A stretch of DNA of 32,579 bases from an uncultured Ruminococcus sp. (GCA_910579835.1 CAJTWQ010000018.1:1-32579), one strand, 5' to 3'; numbered from the stretch's first letter, positions 1 to 8,278 are shown. Made by a program: numbers and translations. The notes: a model not told the origin generated them from the sequence alone.

Positions 1-81
1 CTATTTGCCCTGTTTCTGCTATATTAGCCGATTTCTGCGTTTTGCTCAGGGCTACGTTTACATACTAAAGGAGATGACTAT

Positions 82-1050
82 ATGAACAAAAATATAAAAA
101 GTATTTCTTCAATTCTGGCAGTTGCAGCCGTAATAATTGGCTCTGTTGTTCTTATGTCCGGCAAAAAAACGATAGACAAAGGTTCTGTTGATTATTCGGC
201 TATCGAAGCTTCTGAAAATGCATTTACTCCTGTTTTAAAGGATGAAAATACTGATACAGCGCAATCAAACGAAATTTCCGGAAAGATAAATAATGCAAAG
301 GAAGAATTTGCCACCGTTAAAGACGAGATATGGCACAAAATGCTTAATTCAACCGATTATATACATTCTGTTTCGGGAAAAATGATATATTCCGATGGTA
401 TAGGCGCCGATATAAGTATTGAATATCAGTCTGATCTTGATAATGCAAAGGCGTACACTAAGGTTTCGGATATCAGTGTTTCAAATGCCGCATATGCCGT
501 TATGGGAAACACCACAGATGTCAGCATATCAGGCAATGTGACCGAAGTTTTTACCGATTCTGATTCAATGGTTTTTCTTAACAATACCGATAAGACAGCC
601 GAATGCAAAGCTCATTTCGTTCGTACAAGAGAAAGCGACTGTGAGATCGACGATTCCGAAAGAGTATCATCTGATGAAAACGGCATTCCCATATATCGTT
701 ACAGAGCAGACATTACAAACACATATCTGGCAAAAGCCTCTTTAGTCCCTCAGGAATTGACATTCGGATTTCTGACTGACTTCGACGCATGGAACGTGGA
801 CGGTATTGAGGAATATGCCGGAAGAAAATGCTACGTTATCTCTGGAAAAGCAAGCGAGAGCTACGGCGCTAAGTTGAATGTTGAGAAATTTGTTTTTTAT
901 ACCGACTGTGAGACAGGTGTTCTCCTTAAATACATTGGCTATGACAGCTCTCAGAATATCAGCAGCTATATAGTAACTGAAAATATTTCTTTCAATGATA
1001 TGCAGACGGTATATAAGCCGGATACAGCGAACTATATCTTTACCGAATAA
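82..1050 (+). CDS. Secreted or membrane-anchored protein, paralogue of the 1854-2780 lipoprotein
   Basis: A 322-residue protein of unknown function. It starts with a hydrophobic segment (about residues 8-26) that would act as a signal peptide or membrane anchor; there is no lipobox cysteine. The start follows an AAAGGAG site about 8 bases upstream. The rest is polar and looks extracytoplasmic. The C-terminal half aligns clearly with the protein at 1854-2780: both have D-E-N-G-I, P-Q-E-(L/M)-x-F-G-F-L, E-Y-x-G-R and a G-Y-D-x-x-x-N-I-x-x-Y block near the end. That spacing resembles LolA/RsiX-like lipoprotein-carrier or anti-sigma accessory folds, but this is only a fold-level guess. No promoter is visible in the 81 bases before it. 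The paralogue lies about 800 bases downstream with a broken gene between them. Confidence 0.75.
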   Translation: MNKNIKSISSILAVAAVIIGSVVLMSGKKTIDKGSVDYSAIEASENAFTPVLKDENTDTAQSNEISGKINNAKEEFATVKDEIWHKMLNSTDYIHSVSGKMIYSDGIGADISIEYQSDLDNAKAYTKVSDISVSNAAYAVMGNTTDVSISGNVTEVFTDSDSMVFLNNTDKTAECKAHFVRTRESDCEIDDSERVSSDENGIPIYRYRADITNTYLAKASLVPQELTFGFLTDFDAWNVDGIEEYAGRKCYVISGKASESYGAKLNVEKFVFYTDCETGVLLKYIGYDSSQNISSYIVTENISFNDMQTVYKPDTANYIFTE

Positions 1051-1137
1051 TATGGTTTTTCATTTAAAATGTCTAGCATAAAAGTATCAGCAAACGCATG
1101 ATTTTATGCCATAGGTATGCATTTCATGGCACAATGC

Positions 1138-1166
1138 TTGACAAATACATCTTGGAATGATATACT
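1138..1166 (+). promoter_or_regulatory. Sigma-A promoter before the broken secreted-protein gene
   Basis: TTGACA at 1138-1143, 17-base spacer, TATACT at 1161-1166. TG one base before the -10 makes it an extended -10. It would start transcription near 1173, about 100 bases upstream of the ATG at 1272. Confidence 0.75.
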
Positions 1167-1271
1167 CTCTGTTAAAGGAAGGATTTTAGTAATCAATTAA
1201 AACAAATGCGATTCAACAAGTTGATATGTCAAATTATTATTTGGCGATTAAAAATTTGAGTAGGAAATAAA

Positions 1272-1839
1272 ATGAAGAAACAAAAGCATTTGAAACGTAT
1301 GTCTGGTTTGATAAGCGCTTGTTTTTGTCTGATTTCTGCCACAGGTTTATCCGCTAACGCCACAACACTTGAAGTCTACGTTGATAATGACACCAATGTA
1401 ACAGGCTATTCCAATAATAGTCATACCTATACTCATTATGACGGTCAATGGGGTACTTATTTGTATACTGGAAACAATGGCGATTCGAGACTAAGACAAT
1501 CTACCGAAAAAGCTTCATATGAATGAGTTTGGAACGGAAATGCCCAAAATCAGACAGGAATGCACTGGACCGCTAAAGTTTATCTTGCAGACAAGCAGAT
1601 TTACCGATCCTGCTGCCTTATATGAAATTTATTGCGATTCAAGTATGTACATTCCATTTGCATCATTTACCATAAATCAAAACACAGCTCCAAGCGGGTA
1701 CACAACGATTTCACATTACCACGGAAATCCAAGTATAACGGGCGGATATTTGCGTCCATGGTACGCTTGCGTTACTAACTCTGGCAAAAGCGGTGTAGGA
1801 ACAGGAGCCGACACATTTTATTTCAGATGCAGCTATTGA
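1272..1839 (+). pseudogene. Secreted protein gene broken by a stop codon and a frameshift
   Basis: The first 84 codons encode a lysine-rich start and a hydrophobic signal peptide (about residues 10-30), then a Tyr/Asn/Thr-rich secreted region. A TGA at 1524-1526 interrupts the frame, but sensible sequence (V-W-N-G-N-A-Q-N-Q-T-G) continues in the same frame immediately after it. Around 1600-1610 the protein-like reading shifts by one base into the frame that ends at 1839, with a Cys/Tyr/Gly-rich C-terminus (S-G-V-G-T-G-A-D-T). Restored, the product would be about 188 residues. The family is not recognised. The promoter and ribosome binding site (AGGAAAT before 1272) still look sound, which suggests recent decay or sequencing errors. 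The gene sits between two paralogous secreted proteins. Confidence 0.65.
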
Positions 1840-1853
1840 TAGGAGGAAGCATT

Positions 1854-2780
1854 ATGAAAAAAATTTTATTTCGATCAATTTTATGCGCAGTTATTTTATC
1901 AACCGCCGTGGCTGCTTCCGGATGCGGAATGAAAAAAGTTTCCACTACAAACAGCGATCAGGAAAGCACGCAAAGCGCCTCTTTTGTTGATATAACTCCT
2001 GCTGAGAACAATACTGAAATCACTGACGAAGCCGCGCAGTCCAAGCCTGCAAGAAGTATCAGCACACTTGCAATTACCGACGAACCGTCATGCTATCATA
2101 AAGCTCTGAATTCCGTTGATTATTTCAACTACGCAAACGGAGTGATCGAGACAAATATGGCTGGCGGCGATCTATTTACAATAGAATATTATGTAGATAT
2201 GGTAAATAAAGAATCATATCAGCACGCAAAATCAGACGACTTTGACGAAGAAGTCTACTCCGCTGACGGATTGACAACAACCGTAGACAACAGAACCGAA
2301 GCCGAAAACAATACTCATATAGTTCCGGCATATAAAGAAGAGGAAGACCTTTCCATAAGTGAAGAATCTGCCAAATATCAGACCATTGCCAGCGATAAGC
2401 AAAGAATCACTACCGATGAAAACGGCATCAACACCTATTACTACAGACCGAATCCTACCAACCTGCATTATGCCTCGACATTCAGTCTCTTTCCGCAGGA
2501 AATGATCTTCGGTTTTTTGTCCGATCAGAGCTTGTGGGAAATAAAAGGCACGGATGAATATCTGGGCAGAGAAGTCACAGTTATCACCGGAACGACCGAG
2601 GAGAATTACGGACAAAAACTCAATATAAACACATTCATGATGTATTTTGACAACAAAACGGGCATAATGCTCCTGTTCGAGGGCTATGATGCAGACGGAA
2701 ATATTACAAATTATTCTAAAACCACTGAATTTTCCGATACTAAAGTGCCCGTACCGCAAATAAATCAGCAGAAATGTTAA
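1854..2780 (+). CDS. Lipoprotein, paralogue of the 82-1050 protein
   Basis: A 308-residue predicted lipoprotein of unknown function. The start at 1854 is chosen over an upstream in-frame ATG at 1827 because AGGAGG lies at 1841-1846, seven bases before it, and a Lys-Lys signal peptide begins there. The lipobox is A-S-G-C with Cys24 as the probable lipidated residue. A low-complexity acidic/Ser/Thr stretch (about 25-75) leads into the folded part. That part shares D-E-N-G-I, F-P-Q-E-M-I-F-G-F-L, E-Y-L-G-R and G-Y-D-A-D-G-N-I-T-N-Y with the paralogue. The gap after the broken gene is only 14 bases, so both may be read from the promoter at 1138. The ligand or partner is unknown. Confidence 0.75.
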   Translation: MKKILFRSILCAVILSTAVAASGCGMKKVSTTNSDQESTQSASFVDITPAENNTEITDEAAQSKPARSISTLAITDEPSCYHKALNSVDYFNYANGVIETNMAGGDLFTIEYYVDMVNKESYQHAKSDDFDEEVYSADGLTTTVDNRTEAENNTHIVPAYKEEEDLSISEESAKYQTIASDKQRITTDENGINTYYYRPNPTNLHYASTFSLFPQEMIFGFLSDQSLWEIKGTDEYLGREVTVITGTTEENYGQKLNINTFMMYFDNKTGIMLLFEGYDADGNITNYSKTTEFSDTKVPVPQINQQKC

Positions 2781-2786
2781 TATACC

Positions 2787-2856
2787 GACGTCCCCTGGGG
2801 CGTCTCAGCCTGTCAAACAAGTCTACTCAAAGCCAAAAAAGGAGTAGACTTGTTTG
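2787..2856. repeat. GC-rich hairpin followed by a perfect 15-bp inverted repeat
   Basis: Just after the lipoprotein stop there is a compact GC-rich hairpin at 2787-2804. It is followed by a perfect 15-base inverted repeat with arms 2814-2828 and 2842-2856 and a 13-base loop. Neither is followed by a convincing T-run on either strand, so these do not look like plain intrinsic terminators. Confidence 0.6.
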
Positions 2857-2989
2857 CAAGATATAGTAAAATAGAAATGATAAGGAAAGAAAAGGTAGGA
2901 AAGAGGGCAAACGGAATTTGTATGCCTTGAAAATATGGTACGGGATGATACGAACCGAACCATAAAAAACGTACAATGACAAAAAGAGC
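2857..2989. other. Intergenic stretch with no recognisable gene
   Basis: Purine-rich sequence between the 15-bp inverted repeat and the terminator. The only open frame (minus strand, 71 codons, 2823-3038) runs through both hairpins and is not credible. It could be a decayed mobile-element remnant, but no terminal repeats or transposase fragments are visible. Confidence 0.4.
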
Positions 2990-3025
2990 CTCCTATGGTA
3001 TAATAGAAACCATAGGAGCTTTTTT
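2990..3025. terminator. Bidirectional intrinsic terminator
   Basis: Perfect 10-bp stem (arms 2990-2999 and 3009-3018, loop 9 bases). CTTTTTT follows on the plus strand and a T-run (GCTCTTTTT) follows on the minus strand. It can end both the lipoprotein transcript and the esterase transcript arriving from the opposite side. Confidence 0.85.
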
Positions 3026-3081
3026 GTGCTGTACGCACAATGTGGGGCGTTTCAATATAGGGGAGCTATATTTAATAAATC

Positions 3082-4431
3082 TTATACCTTGAAATAATCC
3101 TCAGCCGAAAGAGTTCCTCCGGATGAAAGATATGTGTAGTACCGGAGAAGCATAGTGGCATCACTCCCATTAATTATGCCGTCCTTGTTCATATCAGCCA
3201 TCTGATTCTGAAGATCGGAGAACATCGTAGGGTAGTCACTGCTTATAAGCGTATAATCCCTGAGCACTGCCGTAGCATCAGAACCATTTACAATCATATT
3301 GAAATCAACATCACCAAGTATAAAATTTCCAGCCACCTTTTTATATGTGTCAAGAGCTATATGGGGATACGCAACAGTACGCCCCTCGCCTTTAAGAGAA
3401 CAATATACCTCAGTCATAAGTCCGTCGTCGTCATGCAGAATGCCTATCGTATCAAGAATTTCCGCCGCAATCGCCAGATGACCTCTTTGATTCGGATGAA
3501 AATCTCTGTCCTCACCGGAAAGCTGAATATCCGTAAAATAATAAGCGTTGCCCTGTTCCGTATTATCCGCATCCTCCGGAAGTGACGTAAATTCATTCAG
3601 TATATCCGCCACTTCAATGCCGCTGATATTATTCAGCTCCGTTCTGAAATCTTCAAGAATCTCCTTGAATCTCAGCCTTATCATACCCACAAGCATATAC
3701 CTGTCTCCAGGAAAGTTTTCATTTGTATACTCCGTCGAAAACTGTATGGGATGATAAACACTCTGAATAATTATTCTGGCATCAGGATTAACAGCCTTTA
3801 TATCAGAAACAGCCTCTTTAATATTGGGAATTATAACGTTGTCAATATATCCCTCATTGTTTTGGTTGCTGTAACAGAGATTGCTGGAAATATCACTGAG
3901 AAGCCGACCGAGCTTCAGCTGGGCGCTCAAACCGCCCGATGAAGCGTAATCTGCCAAACCGCCCTCTCCGTCAATATTCATATATTTCAAAAGATCGCCA
4001 ATACTGGGATCCTGAGGAATATCGTTCTTTGTATATCCCTCGTTCAGAAATCCGTTATCCGCCGCAAAATCAAGAATTTTCTTTGAGGCGTAGTTCATGA
4101 GGTCGTTTCCACCAATAGAAATCACAACAACATCAGAACCGGCAATAAATTTTTTCTGTGCATCGGAAAGATTCTTAGTGACTTCAAGAAGATCAAAAGT
4201 GGTATCGCCGGAAACAGCATAGTTCTCCACTGCGCAGTCAAAATAATCTCCGATAATCTGTCCGTAATTATATTCTTTTTCGGGATCGAGCCCATACCCT
4301 GCCGCTATGCTGTCCCCAAAAACAGCAACGCCGTCAATACCGGAAACTTCTCCCGCAGCCGGTGCCGGTGGAATAACCGCAAGGGAAGCTGCCATTGCAG
4401 CAGAAAGCAATGCAGATATTATTTTTTTCAT
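3082..4431 (-). CDS. Secreted SGNH/GDSL esterase with C-terminal type I dockerin
   Basis: A 449-residue extracellular enzyme, probably a carbohydrate or acyl esterase of a cellulosome. The start at 4431 is chosen because GGAGGA precedes it by six bases; an in-frame ATG 18 bases upstream lies before that site. A signal peptide spans about 1-26. The SGNH domain (about 30-340) has G-D-S with nucleophile Ser41, a block II Gly in Y-A-V-S-G-D-T, G-G-N-D at 107-110 and D-F-H-P with catalytic Asp310 and His312. The dockerin (373-449) has two complete calcium loops: D374/D376/N378/D385 and D413/N415/D417/D424. Both are followed by G-S-D-A-T helices, and the tail is S-S-G-G-T-L-S-A-E-D-Y-F, as in R. 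flavefaciens enzyme dockerins. A CE2/CE3-like deacetylase role is plausible, but the substrate cannot be read from sequence. Confidence 0.9.
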   Translation of the reverse strand: MKKIISALLSAAMAASLAVIPPAPAAGEVSGIDGVAVFGDSIAAGYGLDPEKEYNYGQIIGDYFDCAVENYAVSGDTTFDLLEVTKNLSDAQKKFIAGSDVVVISIGGNDLMNYASKKILDFAADNGFLNEGYTKNDIPQDPSIGDLLKYMNIDGEGGLADYASSGGLSAQLKLGRLLSDISSNLCYSNQNNEGYIDNVIIPNIKEAVSDIKAVNPDARIIIQSVYHPIQFSTEYTNENFPGDRYMLVGMIRLRFKEILEDFRTELNNISGIEVADILNEFTSLPEDADNTEQGNAYYFTDIQLSGEDRDFHPNQRGHLAIAAEILDTIGILHDDDGLMTEVYCSLKGEGRTVAYPHIALDTYKKVAGNFILGDVDFNMIVNGSDATAVLRDYTLISSDYPTMFSDLQNQMADMNKDGIINGSDATMLLRYYTYLSSGGTLSAEDYFKV

Positions 4432-4574
4432 TCCAAATCCTCCGTTCATAATAACGCTTATATGCGGGTCTGCTCAGCATCTCCGCTGCGCTCGAAAACC
4501 GTAGATAAAAAGATACTGAACATGCTCTCAGAACACAGCGCAGCACCATACTAACCAATAATTTTTATAATTGT

Positions 4575-4603
4575 ATTATATATTATTTTATCCGAAATGT
4601 CAA
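4575..4603 (-). promoter_or_regulatory. Consensus sigma-A promoter of the esterase gene
   Basis: On the minus strand TTGACA (4603-4598), a 17-base spacer and TATAAT (4580-4575): a perfect match to the housekeeping consensus. The transcript would start near 4568, leaving a leader of about 135 bases before the ATG at 4431. Confidence 0.85.
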
Positions 4604-4746
4604 GTGAATATTCCCTGGAAAAATTATAAGATCCTGTTCAATATCTTTTTCCGCTCATCTTTTCGGCAGACTTACCATTTGCTGTGTCTCCTTTTTTGCA
4701 AATTAAAAAAATATAATTTTTTACTTACACTTATTACAAAAATCTA

Positions 4747-4775
4747 TTGACATATAAGCCGAAAAAGTGTATAAT
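4747..4775 (+). promoter_or_regulatory. Consensus sigma-A promoter of the rny leader RNA
   Basis: TTGACA at 4747-4752, 17-base spacer, TATAAT at 4770-4775, identical to the housekeeping consensus. Transcription would start near 4782, about 340 bases before the rny start codon. No other good promoter is visible between here and rny. Confidence 0.85.
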
Positions 4776-4781
4776 AATTAT

Positions 4782-5060
4782 GTTGTATTTATTTGCATAG
4801 TATTACTATGGCAGTTTATGCGGCTTTGTTTTACATCATCTTCGGAGGGCAGCTAAAAACAAACAATTGCCATCCGCTGTATAAATATGATTTTGAACAA
4901 CTGCGGCAGCAATTTATGTCGGAATCCATAATGATTACCAAGTATAGAATTACTGCTCCGGACGTCAATCGTCCAATCTGTTTTACGGGCGCTGCATCTT
5001 ATGCAGGCTCTTAATCAATATATTTAAATGAATAAAATAATGCGGCATTTACCGCCTTTT
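4782..5060 (+). ncRNA. Candidate structured RNA: leader of rny or separate small RNA
   Basis: A stretch of about 280 bases between a consensus promoter and rny that folds locally in several places. Stems seen: 4796-4801 with 4805-4810; 4865-4870 with 4909-4914, enclosing 4874-4877 with 4903-4906 and a 25-base loop; 4960-4964 with 4970-4974; and a tight 6-bp stem 4992-4997 with 5001-5006. It ends in a short GC stem (5042-5045 with 5052-5055) followed by CTTTTAG, a possible weak terminator. The octamer TGTTTTAC occurs twice. One open frame of 73 codons spans most of it from a TTG (4793-5014), but it has no ribosome binding site and no recognisable protein character. No match to 6S, SRP, RNase P, tmRNA or a named riboswitch was recognised. 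Feedback control of rny is inference. Confidence 0.5.
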
Positions 5061-5123
5061 AGTAATAGGTTTATAGTACAAGCTTATTAAATTAATTTTA
5101 CAAAAAAGGAGGTAATGCACTGT

Positions 5124-6701
5124 ATGGACTTGATTATTGCTATTATTTTAATCGTTCTTTCTCTCTTGATTGGCGCCGGCGCCGGAGGCTTCATAGCATA
5201 TAAAAAGGGGGTTGACGCAGGCGTTGAAAAGCGCAGGCAGCAGGCTGAATCCGTTATCGGATCAGCTGAACAGCAGGCTGAACGCATCATTGATGACGCG
5301 AAAAGAGACGCTGATAACAAGAAAAAAAGCGCCCTTATCGAAGCAAAGGACGAAATACATAAGCTCCGCACGGAAGCTGACAAGGAAATCAAGGATCGCA
5401 GGGCAGATTTGTCACGTCAGGAAAGACGTATGCAGCAGAAAGAAGAAAATCTTGATAAGAAGAACGATAACCTTGAAAGGAAAGAGGATATTCTTAATCA
5501 GAAGATAAAATCTGCTGACGAAAAGCTCAAGGAAGCTGAAACAATTAAAAAAGGACAGTTGGATGTCCTTGAAAGAATCTCTGAATTTACCAAGGATCAG
5601 GCTAAGGAATACATAATTTCCAAACTTGAAGACGATCTTGTTCATGAAAAGGCCGTTAAAGTGGCCGCATATGAACAGCAGATAAAGGACGAATGCCAGG
5701 AAAAAGCACGGGGTTATATCTCCCTGGCTATTGCAAAAGTGGCGGCAGATCAGGTATCAGAGGCCGCAGTATCTGTTGTTCCGCTTCCTAATGACGAAAT
5801 GAAAGGACGCATTATCGGACGCGAGGGAAGAAACATCAGAACGCTTGAAACACTAACCGGCGTCGACCTTATTATTGACGATACCCCAGAAGCCATCACT
5901 TTGTCGTGTTTCGATCAGATTCGCCGCGAAGTTGCAAGGATCGCTCTTGAAAAACTTATTGCCGACGGACGCATCCATCCCACACGCATTGAGGAAATGG
6001 TTGACAAGGCTCGCCGCGAGGTTGAATATCGTATCAAGCAGGAGGGTGAGCGTGCCGTTATAGAAACTAACGTTCACGGTGTGAATCACGAACTTATTAA
6101 ACTTCTCGGCCGGCTGAAATTCCGTACAAGCTATCGCCAGAATGTCCTTGATCATTCTATTGAGGTTGCAAAGCTTTGCGGCGTTCTTGCTTCAGAACTG
6201 GGTGTTGACGCTAATATCGCACGCCGTGCAGGACTCCTTCATGATATCGGAAAAGCTCTTACATCTGAGATTGAAGGTTCTCACGTTCAGATCGGTGTTG
6301 ACGTATGTAAGAAATACAATGAAAATCCTGTCGTTATCCACGCTGTAGAAGCGCATCATAACGACGTTGAGCCTAAAACGGTCATCGCCTGCATTGTTCA
6401 GGCAGCCGACGCTATCTCTGCGGCAAGACCTGCGGCAAGAAGTGAAAACTATGAAAGCTACATAAAACGTCTACAGAAGCTTGAAGAAATATGCACCTCC
6501 TACGAAGGCGTTGAAAAGTGTTTTGCTGTCCAGGCAGGACGTGAAGTCAGAATTATGGTTGTTCCCGAAGTCATCAACGATGAAAAAATGATTCTCGTTG
6601 CAAGGCAGATTGCTCAGCAGATCGAAACTGAAATGGATTATCCCGGACAAATCAAGGTTAATCTTATTCGTGAAAGCAGGGTTACTGACTACGCTAAATA
6701 A
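5124..6701 (+). CDS. rny: Ribonuclease Y (membrane-anchored endoribonuclease)
   Basis: RNase Y starts mRNA decay in many Gram-positive bacteria and acts at the inner face of the membrane. The 525-residue product has the full family layout: an N-terminal transmembrane helix (2-25), a long charged coiled coil (about 30-210), a KH RNA-binding domain with G-R-I-I-G-R-E-G-R-N-I-R at 228-239, and an HD phosphohydrolase domain with His344 and the H-D pair at 373-374. The C-terminus I-K-V-N-L-I-R-E-S-R is typical. An ATG at 5115 lies only two bases after AAGGAGG (5106-5112), so the ATG at 5124 is preferred, with a somewhat long 11-base spacing. A long structured leader precedes the gene and a strong terminator follows it. 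Confidence 0.96.
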   Translation: MDLIIAIILIVLSLLIGAGAGGFIAYKKGVDAGVEKRRQQAESVIGSAEQQAERIIDDAKRDADNKKKSALIEAKDEIHKLRTEADKEIKDRRADLSRQERRMQQKEENLDKKNDNLERKEDILNQKIKSADEKLKEAETIKKGQLDVLERISEFTKDQAKEYIISKLEDDLVHEKAVKVAAYEQQIKDECQEKARGYISLAIAKVAADQVSEAAVSVVPLPNDEMKGRIIGREGRNIRTLETLTGVDLIIDDTPEAITLSCFDQIRREVARIALEKLIADGRIHPTRIEEMVDKARREVEYRIKQEGERAVIETNVHGVNHELIKLLGRLKFRTSYRQNVLDHSIEVAKLCGVLASELGVDANIARRAGLLHDIGKALTSEIEGSHVQIGVDVCKKYNENPVVIHAVEAHHNDVEPKTVIACIVQAADAISAARPAARSENYESYIKRLQKLEEICTSYEGVEKCFAVQAGREVRIMVVPEVINDEKMILVARQIAQQIETEMDYPGQIKVNLIRESRVTDYAK

Positions 6702-6706
6702 TGCTG

Positions 6707-6740
6707 AAAAAAGCGGACGGTATATTCCGTCCGCTTTTTT
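6707..6740 (+). terminator. Intrinsic terminator after rny
   Basis: Stem with arms 6707-6720 and 6727-6740 around a 6-base loop. It has a GC-rich core (GCGGACGG) and ends in six Ts. It separates rny from the following membrane-protein gene, whose ATG is only 16 bases downstream. Confidence 0.9.
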
Positions 6741-6756
6741 AGAAAGGTCTAACATT

Positions 6757-8229
6757 ATGGCAAAAAATATAATGAATACCTCAGATAAGTCGAATTTTAT
6801 ACTTAACATGACAGACGAGCAGTATTCCAAGGTTGCCGTTATCGGTCTTATCGCCGCCTGTCTTTCAGTTTCACTGTTCACAGCGCTGCCTGAGGTTTCA
6901 TCAAAGGCTACATATTCCTTTTCAGCCGTAGGGCTGGCTATCCCCGGTGTTTTCTGCATGATAACCGCTCTTATTTCACTTATAAGAAAATTCATTGATA
7001 GAAAGATGATCTTTCCGGCATGTGCCTTTGGCACTATGATCGGCTGGGGAATTGTCTCCTTGCTTGATTCTTATGATATAAACATAGGATTTTACGGCTT
7101 TCCGCAGCGCGGAGAAGGACTTTTAGCAATAATCTTCTATTGCAGCTTCTTTATAACCGCTGCTTCCATAAAACGTGAAAACGCGCTGAAAGCTGTTACA
7201 AACGGAATTATCCTGGCAGGACTCCTTAACTCTGCTGCCGCTCTTCTTCAGCTATTCATCGGTCAGAACAGCAGCATCTTTATTGAATACCGCCATATGG
7301 GTCTTGATTTCCGGTTTGCGGCATATGGGCTTGCTCAATCGCCTATCTTCCTTGCTATGACATTAACTCTTTCCATGACGGCTGCTCTTGTCTCTTTCGT
7401 TTTAAACAGCGAAAAAAAACGGCGTATTTTCTGCATTATCTCAGCGTCATTTTTTTCATTCTGCATGATATATACCTTTTCTCTTGCCGGGATTGCAGGA
7501 ATGATCTTTGCCGTTACGGCTGCCGCAACGGCTGGAATTATAAAAAAGAAACTTAATACAGGTTCGCTTTTGCTTATAGTTCCCATTTTTACAGCGATTC
7601 TTGCAGTAGTTCTCTGCTCTGCCGGTGTGGGAACAAAAAATAATTCAGACAAATTCAAAAAATATGGTCTGCACGACGGACGAACTCTATGGACGGGCGA
7701 CTCATTCAGCAGAGCCGAATCAAGCGGATTATACGACGGTAAGGCAGTTGATATTGACAATACATATGATGTTTATTATCTGCTGAATTCAAAAACCATT
7801 GATATTATAAAAGAATATCCTATTACAGGAACAGGTCCGGAACAACTGATTTATCCACAGATATACACAACCGGCGATCTTACAGGTATAAACGAAATTA
7901 TAAAAATAAATACGGGAACCTTTGACAAGGTATACAACGAATATCTCTACACTGCGGCAACAAGAGGAATCCCCTCCCTTATCGCCCTGATATGCATAAT
8001 TCTTCCGGTTCTCTGCATCGGCTGCAAGAACATGAAAAAATCTGCATCTCCGGAAACTGCTGCGCTCTTTTTCACCGCTCTTGGCGGCATACTGATATTC
8101 TTTATCGGATGCAGCAATATCACTTTCTCTCCGATATTCTGGACAGCGGCCGGAGCGTCATGCGTAATGACGACAAAGCTGGAAAAAGAGAAAAGCGGCG
8201 GCAATAACAGAAAAAAGAGCACTTCGTAA
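6757..8229 (+). CDS. O-antigen ligase / Wzy polymerase-like membrane protein
   Basis: A 490-residue polytopic membrane protein with about ten or more hydrophobic segments and a large extracytoplasmic loop in the C-terminal half. Enzymes of this family join or polymerise lipid-linked glycans on the outer face of the membrane. Family-like signs are the early Y-G-F-P-Q-R-G-E-G-L-L loop and, late, I-K-E-Y-P-I-T-G-T-G-P-E followed by Y-N-E-Y-L-Y-T-A-A-T-R-G-I-P-S-L. The latter corresponds to the H-N-x-Y-L / G-x-x-G-L block of O-antigen ligases, here with Tyr in place of His. The start at 6757 is chosen because earlier in-frame ATGs lie inside rny; the site AGAAAGG is modest. No promoter is seen between the rny terminator and this gene, so it may depend on readthrough. 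No other glycan genes are adjacent. Confidence 0.75.
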   Translation: MAKNIMNTSDKSNFILNMTDEQYSKVAVIGLIAACLSVSLFTALPEVSSKATYSFSAVGLAIPGVFCMITALISLIRKFIDRKMIFPACAFGTMIGWGIVSLLDSYDINIGFYGFPQRGEGLLAIIFYCSFFITAASIKRENALKAVTNGIILAGLLNSAAALLQLFIGQNSSIFIEYRHMGLDFRFAAYGLAQSPIFLAMTLTLSMTAALVSFVLNSEKKRRIFCIISASFFSFCMIYTFSLAGIAGMIFAVTAAATAGIIKKKLNTGSLLLIVPIFTAILAVVLCSAGVGTKNNSDKFKKYGLHDGRTLWTGDSFSRAESSGLYDGKAVDIDNTYDVYYLLNSKTIDIIKEYPITGTGPEQLIYPQIYTTGDLTGINEIIKINTGTFDKVYNEYLYTAATRGIPSLIALICIILPVLCIGCKNMKKSASPETAALFFTALGGILIFFIGCSNITFSPIFWTAAGASCVMTTKLEKEKSGGNNRKKSTS

Positions 8230-8250
8230 GATACAGCTAACAAAAATACC

Positions 8251-8278
8251 TTGATTTTTTCTGAAAATATGATACAAT
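8251..8278 (+). promoter_or_regulatory. Promoter of the ferredoxin gene
   Basis: TTGATT at 8251-8256, 16-base spacer, TACAAT at 8273-8278. The start point would be near 8285, with a leader of about 65 bases in which GGAG near 8291 can pair with CTCC near 8325. Confidence 0.6.

Noticed and set aside
2232..2759. Long minus-strand frame opposite the lipoprotein gene
   Set aside because: It is antisense to a clear gene, rich in Phe, Ile and Cys, and has no start site; it looks like a shadow of the coding strand.
2823..3038. 71-codon minus-strand frame
   Set aside because: It runs through a 15-bp inverted repeat and a bidirectional terminator and has no ribosome binding site.
4793..5014. 73-codon open frame in the rny leader
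   Set aside because: It would start at TTG without a ribosome binding site, has no recognisable protein character, and is full of stem-forming sequence. A structured RNA explains it better, though a leader peptide is not excluded.
4782..5060. 6S RNA, RNase P or SRP RNA
   Set aside because: None of the signature sequences of these RNAs could be found by eye; the length does not fit SRP and is long for 6S. A covariance-model search would settle it.
6598..6756. N-terminal extension of the O-antigen-ligase-like protein
   Set aside because: The extension lies inside rny and its terminator; the ATG at 6757 follows both.
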